Assembly (NCBI GenBank): GCA_963590525.1
Contig: CAVAPV010000001.1
Coordinates: 1 to 64,000, forward strand
From: W2P13-069 sp963590525
GTDB taxonomy: Bacteria; Actinomycetota; Coriobacteriia; Coriobacteriales; QAMH01
Direction of reading: 5' to 3'
Length of the DNA stretch: 64,000 bases
In this document: in pieces, positions 35,932 through 43,751 of the stretch
How the letters are laid out: every line of letters starts with the position of its first letter
Position numbering within the stretch: position 1 is the first letter of the stretch
Notes under the pieces: generated by a model
Seen by the model: only the letters and a program-made list of their open reading frames with translations
Told to the model about the DNA's origin: nothing
Databases searched by the model: none
Translations under genes and position numbers: made by a program

Positions 35932-38900
35932 ATGAAACACAAGAAGCGCGTCTTCTCTTTGCGGCGGATGCTTGCTGTGGCCGCTGCAACGCTTGCGGCG
36001 TCGTTTGCGATGGCGCTTGCCGCTCCTGCTTTGGCAATGGCCAACAGCGGGTCTTTGACTTATGAGAAGGGGGGTTCCTACGTTACCGAGAACTTCTACA
36101 ACGTAGAAGACCTGCTCACCGCGGCCGAGAACTCAGAGGGATACGTCATCATCAATCTCTTTGACGATTGGAACACCAAAGACTACGGCCGCATCTTTGT
36201 CCCTTGGGGTCGCAATTACAGCATTCATCTCAACGGCCATATGATCAATCGCGGCTTGGTTGGCAGCTATGACGACCTGTGGTACGGCGATGAAGGCGGC
36301 GAGGTCATCGTTGTGGCAAGCGAAGCCACGCTTTCTATCGACGGCGGCAATGCTGCCACAGAGCACAGGGGGACGTTAACAGACGACGGGCATTTCTGGT
36401 TGCTGGACAGCAACGGCTCCACGGTGATCAAGGGCGGCTTGATCTGCGGCGGCGCAACAGACTCGAGCCTGAAAGACGACGGCTTCACGGGTGGCGGCGG
36501 CATTGCTGCCAGGGGCGATGACGTCTCGATCACCATCTCCAACACGACGATCGCTGGCAACGTGGCCGATACGTTTACGAACAGCTTTGGTCATGGTGGA
36601 GGCATCGGCTTGAGCAGCTATGACTCCAAGCTCAAGCTCAAGAACACCGATGTCATCTACAACCACGCAGAGGGTAAAGGCGGTGGCATTGCGATGCACG
36701 AAGCCACCGGCTCGACGCTTGAGATAAGCGAGGGTTGCAATATAGACAACAACTATTCCGATCAACGCGCAGGCGGCATTTACTTTGATAACACCGATGG
36801 CAAGCTGGTGATCAAGGACAACTGCACCGTCTCTAACAACCGTTGCGTTGGCGATGGCGGCGGCGTCTATTACGGCGGCAAAAAAGGGTCGATGGAGCTT
36901 TCTGGCGGCGTGACCATAGAGGGCAACTACGCTGCGGGAAGCGGTGGCGGTTTGTATGATAACTTCAACGGCACCGAGTTCACCTTTAGCAAGACCACGA
37001 TCAAGAACAACACCGCTGTGTCCGATGGCGGTGGCATCTATCTCAACGACGTGGCAAAGCTCACGCTCAAAGACGAGTCTTCGCTCCAGGGCAACAAGGC
37101 TAACCAAGGCGGCGGCCTCTTTGTGGACGACGACAGCACCTCTGTGCTGCTCGACAACTCCAAGATCTACAACAACACCTCAGCCAAGAGCGGCGGCGGC
37201 ATCTACCACAACGCCACGGGTGGCAGCGTCACCTTGCAGGCGGGCTCTTTGATCGACTCCAACAAAGCGCTCGACGGAAACGGAGCCGGCATCTACAACA
37301 ACTACGCTGGGACGACCTATACCCTCACCGGTAGCAGCGGCATCTACCGCAACTTCTCTTACGCATGGGGCGGCGGCATATACCTCTACGACGACGCTAC
37401 GGTCTCGCTCAAAGACGGCTCTTATATTCGCCGTAACACTGCCACGCAAAACGGTGGCGGCATCGTCAACCACGATGCAGACTCCAAGATCTATCTCTCT
37501 GGTTACTCCAGCATCGACGACAACACCGCTGGTGAGAAAGGCGGCGGCATCCACGCCTACAAGGACACGCACATCGTGGGCGATCGCACTGCCAAGATCC
37601 AGCAGAACTACGCCCCGGTAGGTGCCGGCATCTACGCCGATTACGAGCTGTATCTCAAAAACATCGTTATCACCGGCAACTTGGCAAAAAGCTACGGCGG
37701 TGGTGTCTACTGCAACCACGGTGATTACCACGCCCTCGAGCTTTCCGACGTCGTGATCATCCAAGGCAACAGGGCAACCGACGCCGGCGACAGCAACCTG
37801 ACGATGTTTGGGAGCCAAAACGCCTGCGGTGGTGACGGCAGCAACCTCCTAAGTCCCAACAGCCGCATAGGCATCAGCATCCTCGAGTTTGACGGCGGCC
37901 CTTACAAAGTGAGCGGGAACAAAGCGTTTTTGACTAACATCAAAGACGACTGGAGATATGTCGTCTTCTCTGACGACACCAACAGGTCGATCGAGAAAAT
38001 GGGCAGCTACCTCTACCTGACCGGCAGCAAGGCGAGCTTCGAGCTGAGCGACTACGTTGGCGATGACAAGACGGGTTCTCGCTGGATTCGAAACGGCAGC
38101 ACGGTCACGCTTGCAACAGACGACTATGCGCAAAAGGGAATGGCGCTTGACTACTGGACCGTCGAGGGCGTTTCCCAGGTGAGCAGGCTCGAGCCCCAAA
38201 ACGGCAAGGCAAGCTTCACGATGCCTGCTAACAGCGTGGTTGTGCGCCCGCATTACACGGCTATCCTTGGCGCGATAGAGCTCACGGTAAGCGAGAACGG
38301 GCTTTGGGCAGAGCTGGGCGATGATCTGGATGAGTCCGAGGTCTCGGCGATAAGGCTGCGCACGGTGCGCGGTGCTAGCTTTGGCATCAACACCACCGAT
38401 GAGATTCGCAGTGCTGTCAAGGTGACGGACGTGTCTGTTGCTGTTGACGAGCAGGGCGCTAAGCAGGTGACCTACACCATCGAGGTCTCCAAAGCCGTGT
38501 TGGATAACTACGGCATCAAGTACTTGGACGGCGAGCTTGCGCAGTCGAGCGTGAACGTGCGTGCGAGCTTCAAACGCGCGGATGCTACTGATGTAAAGGT
38601 TTCTCAGGCAAGTGACGGGGCGTTGGTTGTGAGCGCTACGGCGAGCTTTGACGCGCCTGCAGACGCGGTAAGCATCGCCGCCGTCAATGTGAACAAGACA
38701 GACGCCAAACCCTTTGACGGCGTTGTGGAGCAGGTTGCCGACGTGCTCGAGTCCGACGCCTCTGCAAACAGCAAGGCGTTGGCCAACCAGGGCAACGTGG
38801 TGTTAGAGGTTCCCGATGAGCCCGGCTGGAAGTTTGTCCGCTGGAGCAACTTGCCGCAGGGCGCTACGGTCGACGCCAAGACCGGCACCGTTACCGTTCG

Positions 38901-40344
38901 TGCAGACCTTGCTGCAGGCTTGGCGCTTACGGCGCTTTACGAGCCGCTGGCAAGCGCCGTGGCCATTACCGTGGACGAGCTCAAGGTGGGAGAGGAGTTT
39001 CCCACGCAGATCAGCTCCCTGCTTATTGCGGGCGCTACCGAGCGCGACCTTACCAACTACGTCAAAGACAACATTGCCGTGAGCTGGATCAAGGCAGACG
39101 GCAGCGCTGCAGGCAACACCGTCGAAGGCGATGCGAGCTACAAGGCGACGATTACCGCAACGGACCAGGCTGCAAGCTATCTCTTTGGTTTTGACGACGC
39201 AGTGCGCGTTACCGTCAACGGTGACGAGGTGACAAGCTCCTTGGACGCATCTGCCAAGAAGCAGCAGGTCACCTATTACGCGAGCACCGCAAGCGACACG
39301 CGCTACGATCGCCTGGCCTACAAGTACCTGAACACCATGGTCTACGAGACGACCGATATCGACGACTGCCTGCCTGTGAGCGCGACTTACCTGCTCAAGA
39401 ACGGCCAGTCCTACAAGGCTGCTGTCACTTGGGACAAGTCCACGGTGGACGAGGCTCAGACTTCCGGCTCTTTTACCGTCAAGGGCAGTTTTGAGGACAT
39501 CTATGGGGATGCCCACGAGGTCTCCCAAAATCTCGAGATCATCGACCTGGGCGCGCCCGAGGCCAGCTACGAGATAGCCCAAGACGGCAGCGGTGCTCAG
39601 ACCATCACCTTGGGCAAGGGCTACGGATGGATGGGTCAGGTCGAATACAGCGCGTACTATCTGGTCATCGATAAGAAGGCAAACCTCGACAGCATCGATC
39701 GTGGCAATTTCCTGCCCTACACGCAGCCTGTGACCATCCAGCCTGGCCAGACGCTTTTGACCTTTGCCAAGGTGCAGCTCGCTAACAGCGTGAAGGAAAC
39801 CGCCATAGCGGGCTACTCGTGCTCGATCAACAGCGCGCAGGTTACGTTGGATGCCAAGAAATGGACTTACAACAGCACGGGCGTGGCGCCGGCCCCTGTG
39901 GTTACGCTTGGCGGTAAGGAGCTTGTCAAGGACCAGGATTACACGGTGAGCTACAAGCGCAACGACAAGGTGGGCCGTGCGTATGTCGTCGTCAAGGGTT
40001 GCGGCGATTACTCGGGCTCGGTAAGCGTTTCCTTCAAGATCGTGCCCACTAAGATCAAGGGCGTTGCAGCCAAGACTGCAGGCAGGCATAAGGTCAAGGT
40101 GAGCTGGAACAAACACAAGGCTCAAACCGACGGCTTCCAGGTGAGGTATGCCGCAAGCAAGGCTAAGGTCAAGGCCGGCAAGGGTAAGACCGTCAAGGCC
40201 AAGGACGCTGCCAAGACGTCCAAGGTAATCAAAGGCCTCAAGAGCGGCAAGCGCGTCTACGTGCAGGTGCGAGCCTATAAGGTTGTCGATGGCAAGACCT
40301 ATTACTCTGCTTGGAGCAAGGTCAAAAGCGTTAGGGTTAAGTAA
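35932..40344 (+). CDS. Large secreted beta-helix surface protein
   Basis: A 1470-residue exported protein. Residues about 1-37 form a signal peptide with a twin-basic start (KHKKRVFSLRR) and an ALA-x-A cleavage region. Residues about 187-592 hold 15 GGGI/GGGV-type turns at 27-29-residue intervals, each near Asn-rich strands, the pattern of a right-handed parallel beta-helix. Then come low-similarity beta domains, an MBG-like module (about 1300-1370) and a Lys-rich C-terminal fibronectin-III-like domain. No LPXTG motif or terminal helix is present, so anchoring is unclear. GGAG lies 7 bases before the ATG. It is probably an adhesin or polysaccharide-interacting protein. Confidence 0.8.
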   Translation: MKHKKRVFSLRRMLAVAAATLAASFAMALAAPALAMANSGSLTYEKGGSYVTENFYNVEDLLTAAENSEGYVIINLFDDWNTKDYGRIFVPWGRNYSIHLNGHMINRGLVGSYDDLWYGDEGGEVIVVASEATLSIDGGNAATEHRGTLTDDGHFWLLDSNGSTVIKGGLICGGATDSSLKDDGFTGGGGIAARGDDVSITISNTTIAGNVADTFTNSFGHGGGIGLSSYDSKLKLKNTDVIYNHAEGKGGGIAMHEATGSTLEISEGCNIDNNYSDQRAGGIYFDNTDGKLVIKDNCTVSNNRCVGDGGGVYYGGKKGSMELSGGVTIEGNYAAGSGGGLYDNFNGTEFTFSKTTIKNNTAVSDGGGIYLNDVAKLTLKDESSLQGNKANQGGGLFVDDDSTSVLLDNSKIYNNTSAKSGGGIYHNATGGSVTLQAGSLIDSNKALDGNGAGIYNNYAGTTYTLTGSSGIYRNFSYAWGGGIYLYDDATVSLKDGSYIRRNTATQNGGGIVNHDADSKIYLSGYSSIDDNTAGEKGGGIHAYKDTHIVGDRTAKIQQNYAPVGAGIYADYELYLKNIVITGNLAKSYGGGVYCNHGDYHALELSDVVIIQGNRATDAGDSNLTMFGSQNACGGDGSNLLSPNSRIGISILEFDGGPYKVSGNKAFLTNIKDDWRYVVFSDDTNRSIEKMGSYLYLTGSKASFELSDYVGDDKTGSRWIRNGSTVTLATDDYAQKGMALDYWTVEGVSQVSRLEPQNGKASFTMPANSVVVRPHYTAILGAIELTVSENGLWAELGDDLDESEVSAIRLRTVRGASFGINTTDEIRSAVKVTDVSVAVDEQGAKQVTYTIEVSKAVLDNYGIKYLDGELAQSSVNVRASFKRADATDVKVSQASDGALVVSATASFDAPADAVSIAAVNVNKTDAKPFDGVVEQVADVLESDASANSKALANQGNVVLEVPDEPGWKFVRWSNLPQGATVDAKTGTVTVRADLAAGLALTALYEPLASAVAITVDELKVGEEFPTQISSLLIAGATERDLTNYVKDNIAVSWIKADGSAAGNTVEGDASYKATITATDQAASYLFGFDDAVRVTVNGDEVTSSLDASAKKQQVTYYASTASDTRYDRLAYKYLNTMVYETTDIDDCLPVSATYLLKNGQSYKAAVTWDKSTVDEAQTSGSFTVKGSFEDIYGDAHEVSQNLEIIDLGAPEASYEIAQDGSGAQTITLGKGYGWMGQVEYSAYYLVIDKKANLDSIDRGNFLPYTQPVTIQPGQTLLTFAKVQLANSVKETAIAGYSCSINSAQVTLDAKKWTYNSTGVAPAPVVTLGGKELVKDQDYTVSYKRNDKVGRAYVVVKGCGDYSGSVSVSFKIVPTKIKGVAAKTAGRHKVKVSWNKHKAQTDGFQVRYAASKAKVKAGKGKTVKAKDAAKTSKVIKGLKSGKRVYVQVRAYKVVDGKTYYSAWSKVKSVRVK

Positions 40345-40386
40345 GGGAGCAGATGCCCGCTGACGTGCCGCGCCTAGCGGCGCGAC

Positions 40387-40613
40387 CGGGCGGGCAATGC
40401 CCGCCCCTACGTGCACCTGCGACTTGCTTGTTCTCGCAGCGTCGCGGCGCAGGGAGGCCCGCGGGTGCGGGTAGGGGAGAGCACGGCTCTCCCGCGTAGG
40501 TCTCGATGCGCGGCGGGGACCTGCTGGCCGCGTTACCACGTAGGTGCCGATGCGCGGCGGGGGCCTGTTGGCTGCGTTACCATGTAGGGGCGAGCATTGC
40601 TCGCCCGCGTAGG
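40387..40613. repeat. REP-like hairpins flanking an exact-period 44-base direct repeat
   Basis: Three related hairpins occur at 40387-40405 (inverted), 40471-40500 and 40584-40613; the last two begin GTAGGGG and end CCGCGTAGG. Between them two direct repeats of 44 bases (40496-40539 and 40540-40583) differ at a few positions. A diverged hairpin copy lies at 60519-60547. The rest of 40345-40743 contains no recognisable gene. Confidence 0.75.
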
Positions 40614-40743
40614 TTGAAAGGCGTTGCGGCTCATGGTCTGGTCTGCGTCTCCATTGTGTCGTCTTGAGCGCAGCGGTCGCTAGGCTGCGAAGTCGAAGGA
40701 TCTATCTCTGGCTTTTATCAGCCTGCACAGAAAGGTATGTTTC

Positions 40744-41373
40744 ATGCAAAAGCTTTTTGGCGGTATCAACATGAGCTGGCCCGTTTTGATCGCGTTCGCG
40801 ATTGTGGCTGGCTTATATACCGGCGTCATGGCGATGGTCCCGGTGCTGGAGCCCACATCGTTTCACGACATCTCGGTCTCCTACGAATGCTGGGTCGTCT
40901 TTGCGTTTGTGATCGCCTGCAACTGCAAGAAGAACTGGGAATGCGCGCTCAAGATCTTCGTGTTCTTCTTGATCAGCCAGCCTCTTGTGTATCTGGTGCA
41001 GGTGCTTGCCGGCACGTTGGACTCGCAGCTTGCCCTTGGTTATTACTTGCATATCTGGGGCCCTGCAACCTTGCTCACGCTGCCGGGAGGCTTTGTCGCC
41101 TACTACATCCAAAAGCAAAACGTGCTAGGCGCGATCATCTTGGGTTTGGGATGCGCTATCCAAGGCCTCATGGGTGCGAGCTACGCAGCGCGCATGCTCG
41201 CCAACCCGCCGTTTCATCTGCTCACGGTCATCCTCTGCTTTGGCTCTATCATCGTCTTTGCCCTTTGCATCCAGAAGTCTGCCAAGAATCGCATTGTTAC
41301 AGTTGTGATTGCGGCAGCGGTTACGCTGTCTCTGGTGGTATACGTGCTTATAAACGGTTTGTCGCTCTACTAG
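40744..41373 (+). CDS. Hypothetical multi-pass membrane protein
   Basis: A 209-residue protein with about six predicted membrane helices (near 12-32, 45-60, 68-88, 102-120, 125-148, 158-176, 182-205). No family motif was recognised. The ATG is preceded by AGAAAGGTATG. It stands alone between a repeat-rich region and the dehydrogenase gene at 41456, 82 bases downstream, and might be co-transcribed with it. The protein has a Cys pair (CNCKKNWEC) in a cytoplasmic or external loop. Confidence 0.7.
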   Translation: MQKLFGGINMSWPVLIAFAIVAGLYTGVMAMVPVLEPTSFHDISVSYECWVVFAFVIACNCKKNWECALKIFVFFLISQPLVYLVQVLAGTLDSQLALGYYLHIWGPATLLTLPGGFVAYYIQKQNVLGAIILGLGCAIQGLMGASYAARMLANPPFHLLTVILCFGSIIVFALCIQKSAKNRIVTVVIAAAVTLSLVVYVLINGLSLY

Positions 41374-41455
41374 CTTTGCGTTTTACTCGCTTAAAACGGC
41401 GCGGCAAAAAGCTATGTTTTGAGCTATTTGGTTTGATCGAGAGAGGATTTGCATC

Positions 41456-42409
41456 ATGGCAACTCAAAGAAAGATCGGCATCATCGGCTTGGGTCATGTG
41501 GGCGCCCATGTTGCTAACAGCCTCCTTTTGCAAGGCATTGCAGACGAGCTCTATCTGTGCGGCCTGCATGACCAAAAGCTTATCTCCGAGGCTCAAGACC
41601 TGCATGACTCGCTGAGCTTTGTTCCCTACAACACGCAGATCATCAACTGCAGCAACCGCTACGAGGAGCTTGCTCAGTGCGACATCATCGTCAACTCGGT
41701 TGGGAATGTGGCTCAGGTGGCCCAAAGCCGCGACGGCGAGCTCTTTACCTCTACCGAGTCTGCCAAGACCTTTGCCGAGACCATCGTGGGCGGCGGTTTT
41801 GACGGCGTGCTTGTATCGGTCTCCAACCCCTGCGACGTGGTTTGCACAGCCATCTGGCATCTGACCGGCTACAACCCCTCCAAGATCATCGGTACGGGCT
41901 GCCTGCTTGACTCCGCGCGCCTGCGCAGCGAGATCTCCAAGGTAACCGGCGTGAGCCCCAAGTCTGTGCATGCCTACATGATCGGCGAGCACGGCTTCTC
42001 TCAGATCGCAGCGTGGAAATCTGCCACCATCGGCGGAAAGACCATCGACGAGCTCGCGGCGGAGTGTCCGGATAAATACGGCTTTGACCAGGCCGAGGTA
42101 GAAGAGCGTGCGCGCAAGGGCGGCTACGTGACCTTTGCAGGCAAGGGCTGCACAGAGTACGCGGTGGCCAACTGCACGGCTCGTCTGTGCGCGGCCATCT
42201 TGCATAACGAGCATGCGGTGCTTTCTGCCTCTACACTCATGACCGGCCAATACGGCGAGGAAGGTGTCTTTACGTCCTTGCCTTGCATCGTTGGCGCAGA
42301 GGGCATCGAGCACGTGTTCACGCCAGAGCTCTCTGATGCAGAGCTCGAGGGCTTCCACAAGAGCTGCGAGCACATCAGGGAAAACGTTGCCCAGATAGCC
42401 TGCTGGTAA
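41456..42409 (+). CDS. L-lactate/2-hydroxyacid dehydrogenase, HicDH-like
   Basis: NAD-dependent oxidoreductase of the LDH/MDH family, 317 residues. Signatures are the Rossmann motif IGLGHVGAHV, VSNPCDV, the LLDSARL arginine and the catalytic His in IGEHGFSQ. The substrate loop lacks the usual KPG-x-x-R of lactate dehydrogenase (it reads SVGNVAQVAQSRDG). Together with EEERARKGGY-like sequence this resembles L-2-hydroxyisocaproate dehydrogenases, which act on branched 2-oxo acids. Substrate therefore stays open. It is followed by a strong terminator. Confidence 0.85.
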   Translation: MATQRKIGIIGLGHVGAHVANSLLLQGIADELYLCGLHDQKLISEAQDLHDSLSFVPYNTQIINCSNRYEELAQCDIIVNSVGNVAQVAQSRDGELFTSTESAKTFAETIVGGGFDGVLVSVSNPCDVVCTAIWHLTGYNPSKIIGTGCLLDSARLRSEISKVTGVSPKSVHAYMIGEHGFSQIAAWKSATIGGKTIDELAAECPDKYGFDQAEVEERARKGGYVTFAGKGCTEYAVANCTARLCAAILHNEHAVLSASTLMTGQYGEEGVFTSLPCIVGAEGIEHVFTPELSDAELEGFHKSCEHIRENVAQIACW

Positions 42410-42431
42410 AGCAGCATATACAGCTGGCGAT

Positions 42432-42475
42432 AAAGCCGGGTCGGCCCTCGCAGCGAGGGTTGCCCCGGCTTTTTT
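42432..42475 (+). terminator. Terminator after the dehydrogenase
   Basis: AAAGCCGGG...CCCGGCTTTTTT encloses an inner CCCTCG/CGAGGG stem, a long two-part hairpin ending in T6. Between here and the rplU promoter (42476-42669) nothing was recognised. Confidence 0.88.
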
Positions 42476-42669
42476 ATTGCCTTTTGATCTGCGGTTTTGG
42501 AAAAATCGATCTCACGCGCAGGAAAATCCGAATTTTATGGTGTGTTGCCATTGGCTGGACACCGTAAGAAGCTTCCCCTTTGTATCCTCGCAATCCTGGC
42601 TTTTAGGCGTGTGCCAAAGGCGGTGCGAGCCGCCCGGCGGCGTGTGTATGAAAAACATCAGATGGGGGA

Positions 42670-42698
42670 TTGTAAGGGGGTATTGAATTTGTTATCAT
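42670..42698 (+). promoter_or_regulatory. rplU promoter candidate
   Basis: TTGTAA (42670-42675) and TATCAT (42693-42698) are spaced 17 bases. The transcript would have a leader of roughly 88 bases before rplU, the usual place for ribosomal-protein leader structures; no specific fold was assigned. Confidence 0.5.
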
Positions 42699-42792
42699 TC
42701 GATGTCGCGTCTGTTACTGGTTTCGCGTAATTCCCTCACGCTAGATTAGTGCAACAGCGCAATTCGGGTATTAGTTGAAAGGCAAAACCAGA

Positions 42793-43314
42793 ATGTACGC
42801 AATCATCAAAACCGGTGGCAAGCAGTACACCGTCAAGCCGGGCGACGTCATCGACGTTGAGAAGCTCGAGGGCGAGGCTGGCACTCAGATCGAGTTCCCC
42901 GTGCTCTTCCTCAACAACGGCACCGATGTCGTTACGGATGCAGACGCTCTTGCAAAGACCACCGTCCTCGCAGAGATCGTTGACCAGCACAAGGGCCCCA
43001 AGGCCATCATCTTCAAGTTCAAGAAGCGCAAGGGCTACAAGCGCCTGCGCGGCCATCGTCAGAACCTGACCAAGGTCGTCATCACCGAGGTCGCTGGCGT
43101 CAAGGCAGAGCCCAAGGCTGCAAAGCCTGCCAAGGTCGAGGCCGAGGCCCCCAAGGCAGAGGCTACCGCAGAGGCTCCCAAGGCCGACGCCGCTTCCGCT
43201 GATCTGTCCAAAATGACTGTTGCCGAGCTCAAGGCTTACGCTGCAGAGAAGGACATCAAGCTTCCTTCTTCCGCTCGCAAGGCCGAGATCATCGAGCTCA
43301 TTCAGAACGCTTAA
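42793..43314 (+). CDS. rplU: Large ribosomal subunit protein L21 with C-terminal SAP-like extension
   Basis: Residues 1 to about 103 are ordinary L21 (MYAIIKTGGKQYTVKPGD; FKFKKRKGYKRLRGHRQ). The usual protein ends there at about 102-105 residues. Here an Ala/Lys/Pro/Glu-rich linker (104-140) leads to a 33-residue helical domain beginning MTVAELKAYAAEKDI (141-173), matching the helix-extension-helix pattern of SAP/Rho-N nucleic-acid-binding domains. The ATG at 42793 has GAAAGG upstream; the in-frame TTG at 42775 is not used. It precedes rpmA by 20 bases. Confidence 0.93.
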   Translation: MYAIIKTGGKQYTVKPGDVIDVEKLEGEAGTQIEFPVLFLNNGTDVVTDADALAKTTVLAEIVDQHKGPKAIIFKFKKRKGYKRLRGHRQNLTKVVITEVAGVKAEPKAAKPAKVEAEAPKAEATAEAPKADAASADLSKMTVAELKAYAAEKDIKLPSSARKAEIIELIQNA

Positions 43315-43334
43315 GTTAAGGGAGGCGTAAGAGA

Positions 43335-43589
43335 ATGGCACATAAAAAAGGTCTTGGCTCCACCCGTAACGGTCGTGACTCCCGCGCACAGCGCCTGGGT
43401 TGCAAGAAGTTCGCAGGTGAGACCGTCCGCACTGGCATGATCCTCGTTCGTCAGCACGGCACCCACTTCCACCCCGGTGAGAACGTTGGCCGCGGCAAGG
43501 ACGACACCCTGTTTGCTCTGGCTGACGGTACCGTCAAGTACACCAAGGGCGACAAGCGCAGGGTTCACGTTATTCCTGCAGAGGCTTAA
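43335..43589 (+). CDS. rpmA: Large ribosomal subunit protein L27
   Basis: An 84-residue L27 beginning directly with MAHKKGLGSTRNGRDS. It has no N-terminal extension of the kind removed by Prp protease in Firmicutes. GRGKDDTLFAL and KRRVHV are typical. GGGAGGCG precedes the ATG. obg, the usual third gene, does not follow; a terminator and glmS do. Confidence 0.96.
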   Translation: MAHKKGLGSTRNGRDSRAQRLGCKKFAGETVRTGMILVRQHGTHFHPGENVGRGKDDTLFALADGTVKYTKGDKRRVHVIPAEA

Positions 43590-43610
43590 GCCTTTTGCGA
43601 CATAGCATGT

Positions 43611-43645
43611 AAGAAAGCTCCCGTTTGGGGGCTTTCTTCGTTTTG
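43611..43645 (+). terminator. Terminator after rpmA
   Basis: AAGAAAGCTCCC (43611-43622) pairs with GGGGGCTTTCTT (43627-43638), followed by CGTTTTG. Confidence 0.85.
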
Positions 43646-43751
43646 TGCGGTATTTGTGCAGCCGCCCCATTGGTCTTGTGGCCTGTGGGTTTGCCCTGTG
43701 GCCGATGATAGAATCTCTGGGTACTTACGCAACAAAAGGAGCTTTGACGCT

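Noticed and set aside
38803..40539. 578-codon antisense frame over the surface-protein gene and 3' repeats
   Set aside because: No family similarity. The plus-strand gene has a signal peptide and periodic repeats that explain the composition.
40737..41615. 292-codon frame overlapping the membrane protein at 40744
   Set aside because: It is out of frame with a protein showing regular membrane helices and has an Arg/His/Leu-rich composition typical of shadow frames.
43646..43751. glmS ribozyme
   Set aside because: The interval before glmS is too short and does not show the conserved ribozyme core.
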